From: Paenibacillus illinoisensis NBRC 15959
Lineage (GTDB): Bacteria > Bacillota > Bacilli > Paenibacillales > Paenibacillaceae
Length of the DNA: 64,000 nt
NCBI RefSeq assembly: GCF_004000925.1
Contig: NZ_BIME01000002.1
Span: 310,001 to 374,000 of the forward strand
Direction: 5' to 3'
In this document: piece by piece, positions 63,879 to 64,000 of the stretch
How positions within the stretch are numbered: position 1 is the first letter of the stretch
Layout: each line of letters begins with the position of its first letter
Program-made: the position numbers and the translations under genes
The notes under the pieces: model-generated
Databases searched by the model: none
Seen by the model: only the letters and a program-made list of their open reading frames with translations
Told to the model about the DNA's origin: nothing

Positions 63879-64000
63879 CTAATTGTAGTTCTACACACGG
63901 GAAAAGTTTACCCACTCCAATTCTTTTAGTTTGTTATAACAGTCTTGCCGCGTTCAGATTATGTTTCACTGTCCCCAAAACGTTTCTCTAGACCCACATA

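Noticed and set aside
63879-64000. Possible minus-strand gene tail (reading ...GLEKRFGDSET) at the window end
   Set aside because: Only about 13 codons are visible before the edge and nothing distinguishes them from a chance open stretch.

Overview
The window reads as chromosomal DNA of a Paenibacillus-like soil Firmicute. The signs are S-layer homology (SLH) domains on very large exported enzymes, YesMN-type two-component systems paired with LplABC-type sugar transporters, strong AAGGAGG ribosome binding sites, frequent TTG/GTG starts and many U-tailed terminators. The genus is inferred from gene content. No rRNA, tRNA, CRISPR array, prophage or insertion sequence was seen.

Layout. (1) 1-5.4 kb, hemicellulose degradation: end of a GH8 exo-oligoxylanase gene, an SGNH esterase, a CE1 esterase, GH11 xylanase XynA, an FGE-like lipoprotein and a GH16 lichenase. 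(2) 5.8-17.5 kb, beta-glucan (probably laminarin) locus: binding lipoprotein, divergent histidine kinase/AraC-type regulator, two permeases and a 1497-residue SLH-anchored GH16 laminarinase. (3) 17.6-20.4 kb: LysR regulator divergent from acetoacetate decarboxylase and a ketopantoate-reductase-like enzyme. (4) 20.5-30.8 kb: a 2034-residue SLH-anchored phosphoesterase, an exported serine hydrolase and an alkaline phosphatase, each behind 11-bp-periodic operator repeats of the PhoP/OmpR type. (5) 30.9-41.9 kb, small housekeeping and accessory genes: DUF1232 protein, MerR/aldo-keto reductase pair, decayed MFS gene, methionine aminopeptidase, FAD oxidoreductase, RlmA-type rRNA methyltransferase with an attenuator leader, GNAT, YafY, DinB and EVE genes. 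(6) 41.9-51.6 kb, arabinoside locus: AraC regulator, GH127 beta-L-arabinofuranosidase, second YesMN pair and second LplABC transporter. (7) 51.7-59.2 kb, glycerophosphodiester operon: glpP, a conditional terminator, a GlpQ-type phosphodiesterase, HAD phosphatase, metallophosphoesterase and ugpC-A-E-B. (8) 59.5-64 kb: alpha/beta hydrolase, PbuG-type purine permease behind a complex leader, and a VanZ-family protein.

The most striking signal is at 37.36-37.50 kb. A nine-codon leader peptide ending Arg-Leu-Arg, the arrest motif of macrolide-sensing Erm leaders, is followed by two nested terminator-like hairpins. The outer one pairs the leader codons with the ribosome binding site of an RlmA-type 23S rRNA methyltransferase. 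This looks like an antibiotic-inducible attenuator. Other regulatory signals: Pho-box promoters at phoA, the SLH phosphoesterase and possibly the glp/ugp operon; an almost identical four-repeat operator shared by two unlinked hydrolase genes (26.9 and 59.4 kb); a GlpP circuit that encodes its own target terminator; a MerR-type 19-bp-spacer promoter; and several cre-like catabolite repression sites.
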